DNA of 60,629 bases. Source: Armatimonadota bacterium (GTDB lineage: Bacteria > Armatimonadota > Hebobacteria > CAIYQO01). The notes beneath the pieces were generated by a model. That model did not search any database. It saw only the letters and a program-made list of their open reading frames with translations, and had not been told where the DNA came from. A program made the translations under genes and the position numbers. Shown piece by piece: positions 18,588 through 26,811 of this stretch (the stretch's first letter is position 1; each line of letters opens with the position of its first letter). The stretch covers positions 1 through 60,629 of the forward strand of contig JAKPKV010000057.1 in the NCBI GenBank assembly GCA_029553475.1, in the 5' to 3' direction.

Positions 18588-20984
18588 GTGATAACTTTCT
18601 CCAACATTTATAATGAGCTGATCGCGCTGCTGATCATCACGCTGGTGGTCAGCGCGATCGCGGTGCGTCTCCGGCAGCCGCTGATCATCGCCTTCATCGC
18701 GGTGGGCATCCTCGTCGGGCCGGTGGGACTGAACTGCATCCGCGCCACCGAGCAGATTCATCTCTTTGCCGAGATGGGCCTGGCCTTGCTGCTCTTCGTG
18801 GTGGGCCTGAAACTCGACCCGCAGTTGATCCGCAGCATGGGCATGGTGTCGCTGGCGACCGCGCTGGGGCAAATGGCCTTCACCGCGGTGCTCGGGTTCA
18901 TCCTGACGCTGCTGTTCGGCCTGCCGGCGATGACGGCGCTCTACATCGCCGTGGCCATCGTCTTTTCCAGCACGATTCTCATCGTCAAGCTCCTGTCCGA
19001 CAAGCGCGAGACCGACGCGCTGCACGGCCAGATCGCGCTCGGGTTTCTGATTGTCGAAGATATCGTGGTGGTGCTGGCGATGATCGGGTTGAGCGCCTTC
19101 ACCGGCGTCGCCACGCTCAATCCCGCCCTGCAGGTGCTGCTCATCGTCGCGAAAGGCGTCGGCCTTTTCCTCGGCATCTGGGCCGTGAGCACGTATCTCT
19201 TCCCGCGACTCATGCCGGTGGTGGCGCGCTCCACCGAGCTGCTGGTGGTCTTCGGCATCACCTGGGCGCTGGCGCTGGCGGCCGCGGCGGACCTGCTGGG
19301 CTTCAATAAAGAAGTGGGGGCGTTCGCCGCCGGGCTGTCGCTGGCCTCCACGCTCTATCGCGACCAGCTCAGCGCGAAGCTGGTCAGCTTGCGGGATTTC
19401 CTGCTCCTCTTTTTCTTCATCGAATTGGGCAGTCATCTCGATTTGGGCAATATCGGCGGGCAATTGCTCATCGCGGTCCCGGTGTCGCTGCTGGTGCTCT
19501 TGGGCAAGCCCTTCGCCATCATGGGCATCCTGGGTCTGATGGGGTACCGCAAGCGCACCGGCTTCATGGCCGGCCTCACCGTGGCGCAGATCAGCGAATT
19601 TTCGCTCATTCTGGTCGCCATGGGCGTCACCGCCGGCCACGTGGGCGGCAATGCCCGGGACCTGATCACCCTGGTGCTGCTCATCACCATGGGCATTTCG
19701 ACGCACCTGATCATGCACGCGCAGGCCCTCTATGAGCGCGTGGCGCCCTACCTGTCCTTTTTCGAGCGCCGGACGGCGCACCGGGAAGACCCGGACCAGG
19801 ACGTGCCGGAGCTGGATCCGAACAGCGTCATCCTCATCGGGCTGGGCGAGTACGGCGGCAATATCGGCCGCCACCTCCGCGCGCGCGGCCGCATGGTGCT
19901 GGGCGTAGACTTTAATCCGCGGACGGTGACGGCCTGGATGGCGGACGGCCAGCAGGCGGTGTTCGGCGACGCCGAAGATCCCGACCTCGCGCACGCGCTC
20001 CCGCTCGCGCGCGCGCGCTGGGTCGTCAGCTCCATCCGCGACCCCCTGATCAACAAGGCGATCATCCAGACGCTGCGCCATGCCGGCTATCGCGGCCACA
20101 TCGCCTGCGCGGTACAGGAGCGCCAGGATGCCGCCGTGTTCGCGCAGGAGGCCGACCTCGTCTTCGTGCCCTTTGAAGACGCCGCGATTCAGGCGGTTGA
20201 TTTGTTGATTGAGCAGGAGAGTATTCTCGAAAGGAACAGAATGGATACCCAGATCGCCGCGATGACCGGGCACTATCTGGTGTGCGGTTATGGCCGCATG
20301 GGCCAGCAGATCGCCAAGGACTTCATGCGCCAGCAGGTACCGTTTGTGGTGGTGGAAGACAACCCCGAACAACTGCCCCGGCTTCGCGACCAGCGGATTC
20401 CGCACACGGTGGGCAACGCGAGCGAAGATACCGTGCTGCTGGAGGCCGGCGTCACCCGCGCCCGGGGGCTGATCGCCGTGGCCTCGACGGACGAGGCGAA
20501 CGTCTTCATCGTGCTGACCGCGCGCGTCCTCAATCCGGAGCTCTACATCGTCGCCCGCTCGATCCGCGAAGAGAACGAGGATAAACTGCGGCGCGCCGGC
20601 GCGGACCGCGTCATGTCGCCGTATATTCTGGGCGGCCATCGCATGGCCACCGCGGTGACCCGGCCGGGCATCCTGGAATTTCTCGACCTGCTGATGCACA
20701 GCGACCAGCTCCCCATCGAGATCGGCATGGTCACCGTCAGCCCCGGTTCGCCGTTTGCGCAGCGCACCATCGAGGAGGTCGGCTTCGGCCAGGTCTACCA
20801 CGTCACGCTGTTGGCGGTGCGCCGCCCTGGCGACGCGCTGCTCGCCAACCCCCGCGCCGACTTGTGCATCCAGGCCGATGACGAGCTCATCATCATCGGC
20901 ACGCAGGCGCAGCTCGACGCGATCCAGACGCACACCGCGGCCGGCGAGGCGGATGCCGCGGCGCGCACGCCGACCGACGCGTGA
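18588..20984 (+). CDS. CPA2 monovalent cation:proton antiporter with two RCK domains
   Basis: A 798-aa inner-membrane protein related to KefB/KefC. Residues 1-385 form the antiporter domain with about 12 helices, including the family motif GFLIVEDIVVV (151-161). The first RCK/TrkA-N domain is at about 413-540 (VILIGLGEYGGNIGRHL, then VDFNP). A second, more TrkA/Kch-like RCK domain is at about 561-695 (YLVCGYGRMGQQIAKDF, then VVEDNPEQ). An RCK-C domain at about 712-785 (DELIIIGTQAQL) ends the chain. KefC proteins normally have one RCK domain and about 600 residues, so the tandem arrangement is unusual. GTG 18588 follows AGGA by nine bases. It probably exchanges K+ or Na+ for H+ under nucleotide control. 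Confidence 0.9.
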   Translation: MITFSNIYNELIALLIITLVVSAIAVRLRQPLIIAFIAVGILVGPVGLNCIRATEQIHLFAEMGLALLLFVVGLKLDPQLIRSMGMVSLATALGQMAFTAVLGFILTLLFGLPAMTALYIAVAIVFSSTILIVKLLSDKRETDALHGQIALGFLIVEDIVVVLAMIGLSAFTGVATLNPALQVLLIVAKGVGLFLGIWAVSTYLFPRLMPVVARSTELLVVFGITWALALAAAADLLGFNKEVGAFAAGLSLASTLYRDQLSAKLVSLRDFLLLFFFIELGSHLDLGNIGGQLLIAVPVSLLVLLGKPFAIMGILGLMGYRKRTGFMAGLTVAQISEFSLILVAMGVTAGHVGGNARDLITLVLLITMGISTHLIMHAQALYERVAPYLSFFERRTAHREDPDQDVPELDPNSVILIGLGEYGGNIGRHLRARGRMVLGVDFNPRTVTAWMADGQQAVFGDAEDPDLAHALPLARARWVVSSIRDPLINKAIIQTLRHAGYRGHIACAVQERQDAAVFAQEADLVFVPFEDAAIQAVDLLIEQESILERNRMDTQIAAMTGHYLVCGYGRMGQQIAKDFMRQQVPFVVVEDNPEQLPRLRDQRIPHTVGNASEDTVLLEAGVTRARGLIAVASTDEANVFIVLTARVLNPELYIVARSIREENEDKLRRAGADRVMSPYILGGHRMATAVTRPGILEFLDLLMHSDQLPIEIGMVTVSPGSPFAQRTIEEVGFGQVYHVTLLAVRRPGDALLANPRADLCIQADDELIIIGTQAQLDAIQTHTAAGEADAAARTPTDA

Positions 20985-21020
20985 GGGCGGCCCGCCAACC
21001 GCGTGGGCGCATACGCCCGC

Positions 21021-22556
21021 TCATTCCCCCGCCACTTCCGCCAGGCCGCGCGGGATGGCGGCGATCAGGTCCGGCGCGGTGAAGCCGCGGAGGCCGTGCT
21101 GGGCGGTCATGCGCCGGGCGGCGAGGCCGCCGATGAAGCAGGCGAGGGCGGCGGCGTGGGCCGCCTCGACGCGCTGGGCGATGAGGGCGGTGATCATGCC
21201 GGCGAGGACGTCGCCGGTGCCGGCCACCGCCAGCGCCGGGGTGCCGGTGGGGTTCACGTACGTGCGGCCGTCCGGGGCGGCGATGACGACGGGCGCGCCC
21301 TTGTAGACCACGGTGGCGTTGAAGCGGCGCGCGGCCTCCTTGGCGGCGGCGAGGCGGTCCTCCTCCAGCACGGTGGCGGGCTGGCCGAGCAGGCGGCTCA
21401 TCTCGCCGGGGTGCGGGGTGATGACGGTGGGGCTCTCGCGCTGGCGCCACAGGCGGTCGTGCCCGGCCATGGCGGTGAGGGCGTCGGCATCCACCACCAG
21501 CGGCACGGGGATGCGCGGCACCAGCCGGCGGATGAGGTGGGCGGTGGCGGGATGGCGCGACAGGCCGGGGCCGAGGAGCGCCGCGCGCGTGCCGGCGGCG
21601 TCCTCCAGCAGGCGCGCGAACCCGTGGAAACTCAGCGTGCCGGCGCGCGTCTCCGGCATCGGGCGGAAGACGACCTCGGTGAGCTGGGCATTCAGCGCCG
21701 CCGTCAGCGAGGCGGGCAGCGCCAGCTTCACGAACCCGGCGCCGGCGCGGTAGGCGGCGGCCGCGGCCATCGCCGCCGCGCCCGTCATGCCGAAGGAGCC
21801 GGCGATAATCAGCGCCGCGCCCACGTCCATCTTATGCGCCGCCGGGCGGCGCGCGGGCACCCACGCCGCGGCCTGCTCCCATTCGGTCATCTCGGCGACC
21901 GCCGGCCACCCCGCCACCGCCTCCGGCGGGAAGCCGATGTCGGCGACGGTCCACGCGCCGGCGAATTCGGCGGCGGGATGCAGCAGCAGGCACGGTTTCG
22001 GCAGCCCCATCGTCACCGTCGCCTCGGCGCGCATCGCCGCCCCCGGCGCCTGGCCGGTGTTCGTCTCCACGCCGGAGGGCACGTCCACCGCCAGCACGCC
22101 GCGCCCGGCGCGCAGGGCGTTCACGCGCTCGATCAGCGCCGCCAGCTCGCCGCGCACCGCGCCGCTCACCCCGGTGCCGAGCAGCGCGTCGGCGATCACC
22201 CCCGCCTCGCGCAGGTCGGCGTCCGTCACCGCGGAGAGGATGGGGACCCCCGCCGCCGCCGCGCGGTCGTAGTTGACGCGGGCATCGGGGGCGAGGTCGG
22301 CCGGCGCGCAGGGCAGCACCGCCGCCACCGCCGCGCCGCCCGCGTGCAGCCGCCGTGCCGCCACCAGCCCGTCGCCGCCGTTATTCCCCTTGCCGCAGAG
22401 CACCAGCGCCATGCCGGGGTACTGCTCCAGCAGCCGCGCCACCTCGCTCGCCACCGCCTCCCCCGCGCGCTCCATCAGCGCCAGAGCGGGGATGCCCAGC
22501 TCCTCGATGGCATAGCGGTCCAGCGCCCGCATCTGCTCCGCCGTGACGAGTTTCAT
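21021..22556 (-). CDS. nnr: Bifunctional NAD(P)H-hydrate epimerase / ADP-dependent NAD(P)H-hydrate dehydratase
   Basis: A 511-aa metabolite-repair enzyme that restores hydrated NADH and NADPH. The N-terminal YjeF_N epimerase domain (about 1-215) has LCGKGNNGGDGLVAARRL, DALLGTGVSGAVRG and LAVDVPSGVETNTG. The C-terminal carbohydrate-kinase-like dehydratase domain (about 230-511) has ALIIAGSFGMTGAAAMAA, VVDADALTAM, ITPHPGEMSRLLG and VAGTGDVLAGMI. The two-domain fusion is the common bacterial form. The start MKLVTAEQM is preceded by GAGG with an eight-base spacer. Copy B of the arm-swapped repeat element lies directly upstream, between this gene and tldD. Confidence 0.95.
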   Translation of the reverse strand: MKLVTAEQMRALDRYAIEELGIPALALMERAGEAVASEVARLLEQYPGMALVLCGKGNNGGDGLVAARRLHAGGAAVAAVLPCAPADLAPDARVNYDRAAAAGVPILSAVTDADLREAGVIADALLGTGVSGAVRGELAALIERVNALRAGRGVLAVDVPSGVETNTGQAPGAAMRAEATVTMGLPKPCLLLHPAAEFAGAWTVADIGFPPEAVAGWPAVAEMTEWEQAAAWVPARRPAAHKMDVGAALIIAGSFGMTGAAAMAAAAAYRAGAGFVKLALPASLTAALNAQLTEVVFRPMPETRAGTLSFHGFARLLEDAAGTRAALLGPGLSRHPATAHLIRRLVPRIPVPLVVDADALTAMAGHDRLWRQRESPTVITPHPGEMSRLLGQPATVLEEDRLAAAKEAARRFNATVVYKGAPVVIAAPDGRTYVNPTGTPALAVAGTGDVLAGMITALIAQRVEAAHAAALACFIGGLAARRMTAQHGLRGFTAPDLIAAIPRGLAEVAGE

Positions 22557-22575
22557 CTGTCCGTCCTCACGTTCC

Positions 22576-22712
22576 GGGCGGGCGATCCCGATGGCATCGG
22601 GACGACTCCGGGGGGAAGTCGTATCCGTCGTCTGCACGAGAGAGCCTCTCTACCGAACACGACATACCATCATCTCCCCCCGGCGTCGGCTCGCGGGGAC
22701 GCTCGCCCGCCC
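22576..22712. repeat. Inverted-repeat element, copy B (arms exchanged)
   Basis: A 137-bp element with the same core orientation as 13053-13188. Here the arm with GATCCCGATGGCATCGGGACG is on the left and the arm with GGCTCGCGGGGACGCTC is on the right. The tips are again GGGCGGGC and GCCCGCCC. It sits 19 bases upstream of the nnr start codon. Confidence 0.8.
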
Positions 22713-22738
22713 ATTGTCGTTGTGCACCTCCGGGTGTC

Positions 22739-24175
22739 TTACTTGATCCCGACCTTCACCGCGCGGAAGCGGGCGCGGGAGGCGCCGTGGCCGACGTGCA
22801 TCACCTGCATGGGGTCGCCCTTGCCGCAGTTGAGCACGCCCCACATGCGCCATTCCTTGCGGTTGGTCACCGCGTCGCAGCCGTTCCAGAAGTGCGGGGT
22901 GATGCCCTGGTAGCTGGGGTTGCGCACCATGCGGGTGAGGGCGCCGTCCTCGATGAGCCAGCCCACCTCGGTGGAGAACTGGAAATTCAGGCGCAGGTCG
23001 TCAATGCTCCAGCTCTTCGTGTTGTCGAGCAGGATGCCGCGCCGCGTATCGGCGATGAGCTCGTCCAGCGTCCAGTCTCCGGGCTCCAGGTTGATATTCG
23101 TCATGCGGATGAGGGGCGGGCGCGCCCAGCCGTCGGCGCGCATCGCCCCCTGGCTGTGCCCGCCGAGTTTCGGCGCCGTCTCGCGCGAGGTGAGGTAGCC
23201 GATGAACACCCCCTCCTGCACGATGGGGGTGCGCTGGGCATGCACGCCCTCGTCGTCATAGAGGAAGGTGCCCAGCCCGCCGGGCACGGTGGCGTCGGCG
23301 ACGATGTTCACGTGTGCCGACCCGTACTGGAAGCCGAGCGTGTCCGGCTGGAGGAAACTCCCGCCCGCCAGGCTCAGCTCGGTGCCGAAGACGCGGTCCA
23401 GCTCGATGGGATGGCCGCAGCTCTCGTGCACCTGCAGCGCGAGCTGGCTGCCGTCCAGGATGACGTCCAGCTCGCCGGAGGGGCACTCCGGGGCGTCCAA
23501 GAGCTCGGCGGCTTCCCGGCCGATGCGGCGCGCGCCGGCGTCAAGGTCCAGGTATTCGACCACTTCCCACCCCGCCTGCCCGTGGTAGCCTTCCAGCGCG
23601 CTGGGGTAGGAGCGCGTCTGCACCTCGCCGCCGCCCACCGCGGTGGCCTGCAGCAGCCCGCCGCACTCGGTGGTGGTCTGGTGGATATCCGACCCCTCGC
23701 TGCTGGCGAAGAATTTCTCCGTGCGAAAACTGTTGAGCTGCCCCTCGGCCACGCGCACCGCTTTCGTCGCGCGCATCAGGCCGTCCAGCTCCATCAGCAG
23801 GCTGATTTTGTCTTCCAGCGGCACGGCGAAGGGATCGCGCTTGCAGGTGCTGCTCCACTCCGCCGCCACCGGCGGCGCGTCGCTCAGCGTGATCGGCTCG
23901 CCCCCGGCGCGGGCGCTGGCGCGGGCGATGCGCACCGCCTCGCGCGCCGCCTCCGCCACGCCCCCGGCGCCGAGGTCGGCGGTGGCGGCGAACCCCCAGG
24001 CGCCGTCGGCGATGACGCGCACCCCGATGCCCAGCTCGTCGCCGCGCGTCACCCCCTCCACGCCGCCGTTCTTCACCTGCACCGCCTCGTGATCGCGCCG
24101 CACCACCCGCGCGTCGGCGTAGCTCGCCCCGGCATTCAGCGCCGCCTCCACCGCGGCGCGCGCAATCTCTCGCAT
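22739..24175 (-). CDS. tldD: TldD-family metalloprotease
   Basis: A 478-aa zinc protease of the TldD/PmbA (U62) family. TldD with its partner TldE/PmbA degrades small or unfolded peptides and matures RiPPs such as microcin B17. The zinc motif H-E-S-C-G-H lies at 250-255 (HExxxH), with ALQV before and PIELDRVFGTELS after. The C-terminal beta-rich domain ends with ...CGKGDPMQVMHVGHGASRARFR. Only TldD has the HExxxH motif, so this is the catalytic partner; no PmbA gene is adjacent in the window. The start follows GGAGG with an eight-base spacer. No precursor peptide gene was seen nearby. Confidence 0.93.
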   Translation of the reverse strand: MREIARAAVEAALNAGASYADARVVRRDHEAVQVKNGGVEGVTRGDELGIGVRVIADGAWGFAATADLGAGGVAEAAREAVRIARASARAGGEPITLSDAPPVAAEWSSTCKRDPFAVPLEDKISLLMELDGLMRATKAVRVAEGQLNSFRTEKFFASSEGSDIHQTTTECGGLLQATAVGGGEVQTRSYPSALEGYHGQAGWEVVEYLDLDAGARRIGREAAELLDAPECPSGELDVILDGSQLALQVHESCGHPIELDRVFGTELSLAGGSFLQPDTLGFQYGSAHVNIVADATVPGGLGTFLYDDEGVHAQRTPIVQEGVFIGYLTSRETAPKLGGHSQGAMRADGWARPPLIRMTNINLEPGDWTLDELIADTRRGILLDNTKSWSIDDLRLNFQFSTEVGWLIEDGALTRMVRNPSYQGITPHFWNGCDAVTNRKEWRMWGVLNCGKGDPMQVMHVGHGASRARFRAVKVGIK

Positions 24176-24195
24176 GCGTGGCTCCTCCCGTTCCC

Positions 24196-24630
24196 CTATT
24201 TTGGCACGCGCAGCCGCCCGTCGCGCTGCACCATTATCGCCCCCTGTCCGTGATTTGCACAGGTGATGAGCGCATCATCGGGGTTTTTCGCGTCCGGCGT
24301 GTAGCGATACGGCTCCCCGCGGCCCGCCGCCGCCAGCGGGCAGCGCAGGCGCGCGGGGGTATCCAGGTAGACGGGATTCAGGTCGTCCAGCCGCGCCGGC
24401 AGGCGGCCGTGGTCGAGTCGGAAACGCTCCGCCGCGCCATGCAGATACCGCAGGTGTTGCAGGCAGGCGCCGTAGGCCCGGTGATCCCAGGCGGGATCGC
24501 GCCGCTCGCGCTCCATGCGCAGCAGCAGCAAGGCGAAGACCAGCAGGATGCCGATGATGGCGAGCGCGCCGCATCCGCATCCGGTGATGGCCCACAGCGA
24601 ACAGCCCCTGGCTCGGCGCGTGGTAGTCAT
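24196..24630 (-). CDS. Membrane-anchored pseudopilin-like protein
   Basis: A 144-aa protein with one N-terminal membrane helix (ITGCGCGALAIIGILLVFALLLL, about 14-37) and a small extracytoplasmic domain. That domain reads CLQHLRYLHGAAERFRLDHGRLPARLDDL, then a CP and TCANHG. The pattern (Cys, helix, YP/LP-x-x-L-x-x-L, later CP) resembles the globular part of GspG/H-X9-DG pseudopilins, but there is no prepilin cleavage motif. It lies 20 bases upstream of tldD on the same strand, so the two may form an operon. The start ATG 24630 lacks an obvious ribosome site. Function unknown. Confidence 0.6.
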   Translation of the reverse strand: MTTTRRARGCSLWAITGCGCGALAIIGILLVFALLLLRMERERRDPAWDHRAYGACLQHLRYLHGAAERFRLDHGRLPARLDDLNPVYLDTPARLRCPLAAAGRGEPYRYTPDAKNPDDALITCANHGQGAIMVQRDGRLRVPK

Positions 24631-24775
24631 GACTGTGCAAATTCGCGAGCGGGGCGGGAGATTCCTGTTAAGGCGTGAGGGTGAGTTTGTGGTTGAACAC
24701 GAAGATACGAAGAAAGGACGACGCGAAGGTTGGTGGGAAAGGGTGCCCACATTTTCATTCTGGTTGCGGGTATGG

Positions 24776-24861
24776 CAGCGAGTCTGGACGCCGACGCGAG
24801 TCGCGTCCAGGGTCTCCTGCTTCTCCCAGTGCGCGACTCGCGTCGGCGTCCAGACTCGCTG
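24776..24861. repeat. Perfect 30-bp inverted repeat
   Basis: The arms at 24776-24805 and 24832-24861 are exact reverse complements over 30 bases (left arm starts CAGCGAGTCTGGACGCC). The loop is 26 bases. The arm contains its own smaller palindrome, GACGCGAGTCGCGTC. It lies downstream of the methyltransferase gene and could end its transcript. The surrounding spacer (24631-24921) holds no gene. Confidence 0.75.
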
Positions 24862-24921
24862 CTGTTGATACTACCGAATCTGACACTCGCCTTCTCGTTA
24901 TTCGCATTACCGGGAGAGGGA

Positions 24922-25665
24922 CTACACGCACGTCACCTCCAACCCCTCGCCATCCAGCATGATGTGCACGCTCTCGCGAAAATGGCGGGGGTCGCGGACG
25001 TGGGCGAGATAGTGCTGGAGGCGGTCGGCGCAGTTGATGCTGTTGTGGGCGAGGATGAGGGCGCCGGGGCGCAGGCGGTCGCGGGCGGCGTCGAGGATGT
25101 CGTAGTAGATGCCTTTCCCGCGGGCGGCGTCGCCGTCGGCGTCCAGGTAGAGCAGGCCGATGGAATGGGGGAAGGCGCGCGCCACCTCCACCGCGTCGGC
25201 GGCCACCACGTGGGCGATGCCGGTGGGGTCCAGGCGGCGCACGTTGCGCTCGGCGCGCTCCGCTTCCTCCGGCTTGATCTCCACCCCGATGCAGTGGGCC
25301 GCCGCGTAGACGGCGCCCGGCCCCACCGCCGCCCCGGCGTTGGCGATGAAGGTGTTGCCGCAGAAAACCCCGGCGGCGAGCAGGTATGGCGGCCGCGTGA
25401 TGGCGTTCAGCGCGTAGAGCAGCCGCTGCATGCGCGGGGTGATGGCCGTCCACGGGATCTCAAAACGCTCCGCCACCGCCCGGCGGTGCGCCAGGAAACG
25501 GTCGCCGTCGTAGCGCGCGTGCGGGATGACGCCGGCGTCATGCAGCGCCGCCAGCGCGTCATCCACCACGGCGATCTCGCGCGCCAGCGGCTCCACCGCC
25601 AGGTGCGGCCGGCCGTAGTCCATGCGGTAAGTGTCCCAGTCGGGAGTGTGAAAGGTGCGTGCCAT
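24922..25665 (-). CDS. Class I SAM-dependent methyltransferase (O-methyltransferase-like)
   Basis: A 247-aa soluble protein. The Rossmann-type core shows LLAAGVFCGNTFIANAGAAV (motif I position), GVEIKPEEAERAERNV with the acidic residue for SAM ribose, VVAADAVEVA, and LLYLDADGD at the motif III position. A final YDILDAARDRLRPGALILAHNS matches the O-methyltransferase 'LxPGGxxhxDN' step. Substrate unknown. Motif I is not the classic E-x-G-x-G-x-G, so the assignment rests on the overall pattern. Its start lies 37 bases past the OsmC stop on the same strand, so the pair is probably co-transcribed. The ATG at 25665 has no strong ribosome site. Confidence 0.7.
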   Translation of the reverse strand: MARTFHTPDWDTYRMDYGRPHLAVEPLAREIAVVDDALAALHDAGVIPHARYDGDRFLAHRRAVAERFEIPWTAITPRMQRLLYALNAITRPPYLLAAGVFCGNTFIANAGAAVGPGAVYAAAHCIGVEIKPEEAERAERNVRRLDPTGIAHVVAADAVEVARAFPHSIGLLYLDADGDAARGKGIYYDILDAARDRLRPGALILAHNSINCADRLQHYLAHVRDPRHFRESVHIMLDGEGLEVTCV

Positions 25666-25702
25666 GCCGTGGTTATTCGGGGCCGGCACGGCCGTTTCCT
25701 GC

Positions 25703-26146
25703 TCACGCCGCCCGCGCCGATTCCCCGTCGCGCGTGGCGTCCAGCGTGATTTCCGGCACGGCGGCGAGGGCCTTGGAGACGGGGCAGCCGGTTCGCGCGC
25801 CTTCGGCGGCGCGCTGGAAGGTCTCCTCATCCACGCCGGGCACGTCGGCGGTGCACCGCAGGTGGATGCGGGTGATGGCAAAACCCGCGTCCCGCGGCTC
25901 GACGGTGACGCGGGCGGTGGTGCGCACCGCGTGCGGCGGGAAGCCCGCCTGTTCCAGCCGCGCGGCGAACTCCATGCTGAAGCAGCCGGCGTGCGCGGCG
26001 GCGATGAGCTCCTCCGGGTTGCTGCCGGCGCCGCCCGCAAAGCGCGAGCTGAAGGAGAAGGGGACACGCTGCCCCCCGGCCCGCATGTCGCCATCCCCGC
26101 CGCGCAGCGTGCCGCGCCATTCCGCCTGTGCCGTTCGTGTTGGCAT
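25703..26146 (-). CDS. OsmC-family organic hydroperoxide reductase
   Basis: A 147-aa thiol peroxidase-like protein that reduces organic hydroperoxides in the cytoplasm. Both redox cysteines are in their family contexts: NPEELIAAAHAGCFSME and GCPVSKAL. Length and the order RV-FSFSSRF, the first Cys helix, the VTVEP strand and the second Cys match OsmC rather than Ohr. The start MPTRTAQAEW is chosen because it fits OsmC N-termini and follows GGGGGG with a short spacer. A longer in-frame version up to 26287 runs through a non-coding stretch. The methyltransferase gene follows downstream. Confidence 0.9.
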   Translation of the reverse strand: MPTRTAQAEWRGTLRGGDGDMRAGGQRVPFSFSSRFAGGAGSNPEELIAAAHAGCFSMEFAARLEQAGFPPHAVRTTARVTVEPRDAGFAITRIHLRCTADVPGVDEETFQRAAEGARTGCPVSKALAAVPEITLDATRDGESARAA

Positions 26147-26455
26147 CGCATTCCCCCCATACCGTCCGCGTGGGATTCCCCCCGGTGTCTTTCCCCCCCT
26201 CACCCGGCCGTCCCGATGGTATCGGAATGGCCGCCGGGCGCGGACTGCCCGGTGTGATTCATCCAACCGCCACCGCATCCGTGCCACCGAGCATTATGCC
26301 AGGCATGGGAGCGGGGGAGGGGGACGATTTTCCACCAATACCGCTTACTGAACGGTAAGCCAGTTTTTCGTACATTTTCCGCCGTGCGGGCATATCCGGC
26401 GGGAGACTGGTGGTATAATGAGACAAACCAGCCATCGGATGGTCGGGAGGTAATC
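26147..26455. other. Divergent promoter region between OsmC and the 61-aa gene
   Basis: No gene. It contains the hairpin GCTTAC-TGAACG-GTAAGC (26343-26360) followed by CAGTTTTT. This may be a terminator on the plus strand or an operator for the OsmC gene. The extended -10 promoter of the small downstream gene is at 26411-26419. Confidence 0.5.
26411..26419 (+). promoter_or_regulatory. Extended -10 promoter of the 61-aa gene
   Basis: TGG-TATAAT (26411-26419) is a perfect extended -10 element. The expected start of transcription is near 26426, giving a leader of about 30 bases that includes GGGAGG at 26445-26450. Confidence 0.6.
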
Positions 26456-26641
26456 ATGTTGAGTTATCAGCAGACCGACCTCTGGACACCGCTGCCGGGA
26501 AGCTGGGAGGAAGCGGTCGTGCCGAACCTGCAGTTGGCGGAGATGCTCCGCCGCGAGCCCGGCGCGCCGCCGCCTGACGACATCGCCGACCCCGCCGCCG
26601 CCCGCCAGACGCCCTCCGCGACCGAGGCGCCGCCCCGGTGA
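26456..26641 (+). CDS. Small hypothetical protein (61 aa)
   Basis: A short hydrophilic protein that I do not recognise. It begins MLSYQQTDLWTPLPGSWEE and has one likely helix (VPNLQLAEMLRR). The tail is disordered and rich in Pro and Ala. Its reality is supported by an extended -10 box, GGGAGG five bases before the ATG, and a short well-placed leader. An upstream in-frame ATG at 26384 precedes the promoter and is not used. It lies between the OsmC gene (divergent) and the sugar nucleotidyltransferase gene (same strand, about 170 bases on). No function is proposed. Confidence 0.6.
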   Translation: MLSYQQTDLWTPLPGSWEEAVVPNLQLAEMLRREPGAPPPDDIADPAAARQTPSATEAPPR

Positions 26642-26764
26642 AGCTTTTCACCGCGCCGCACGACGTTTTCCCCTGCCGGCTCTCCCGGCGCGGGATGGTC
26701 GCCGCCCCCCTTGTCGGCTCCCGCCGACATCGCCACCCGCGCGCTCCCGCTATACTGTAGCCGG

Positions 26765-26788
26765 AGCGCCTGCCATCCGGCGGGCGCT
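26765..26788 (+). other. Leader hairpin of the nucleotidyltransferase gene
   Basis: AGCGCCTGCC-ATCC-GGCGGGCGCT is a ten-pair stem with one G:T pair. It lies just after a TATACT box (26751-26756), about 25 bases upstream of the start codon. Confidence 0.35.
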
Positions 26789-26811
26789 CGCGTGTGTCAC
26801 GGGAGGGGGCG

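Noticed and set aside
17469-20933. 1154-aa minus-strand reading frame
   Set aside because: Only its last 150 codons (the YbjN protein from 17921) look real. The rest is antisense to the antiporter gene and full of low-complexity Arg/Gln/His stretches.
21003-22913. 636-aa plus-strand frame
   Set aside because: Antisense to the NAD(P)HX repair gene; composition is Gly/Arg/His-rich without any domain.
22739-24175. RiPP biosynthesis cluster around TldD
   Set aside because: No precursor peptide, cyclodehydratase, radical SAM or PmbA gene is close; the gene is more likely general proteolysis.
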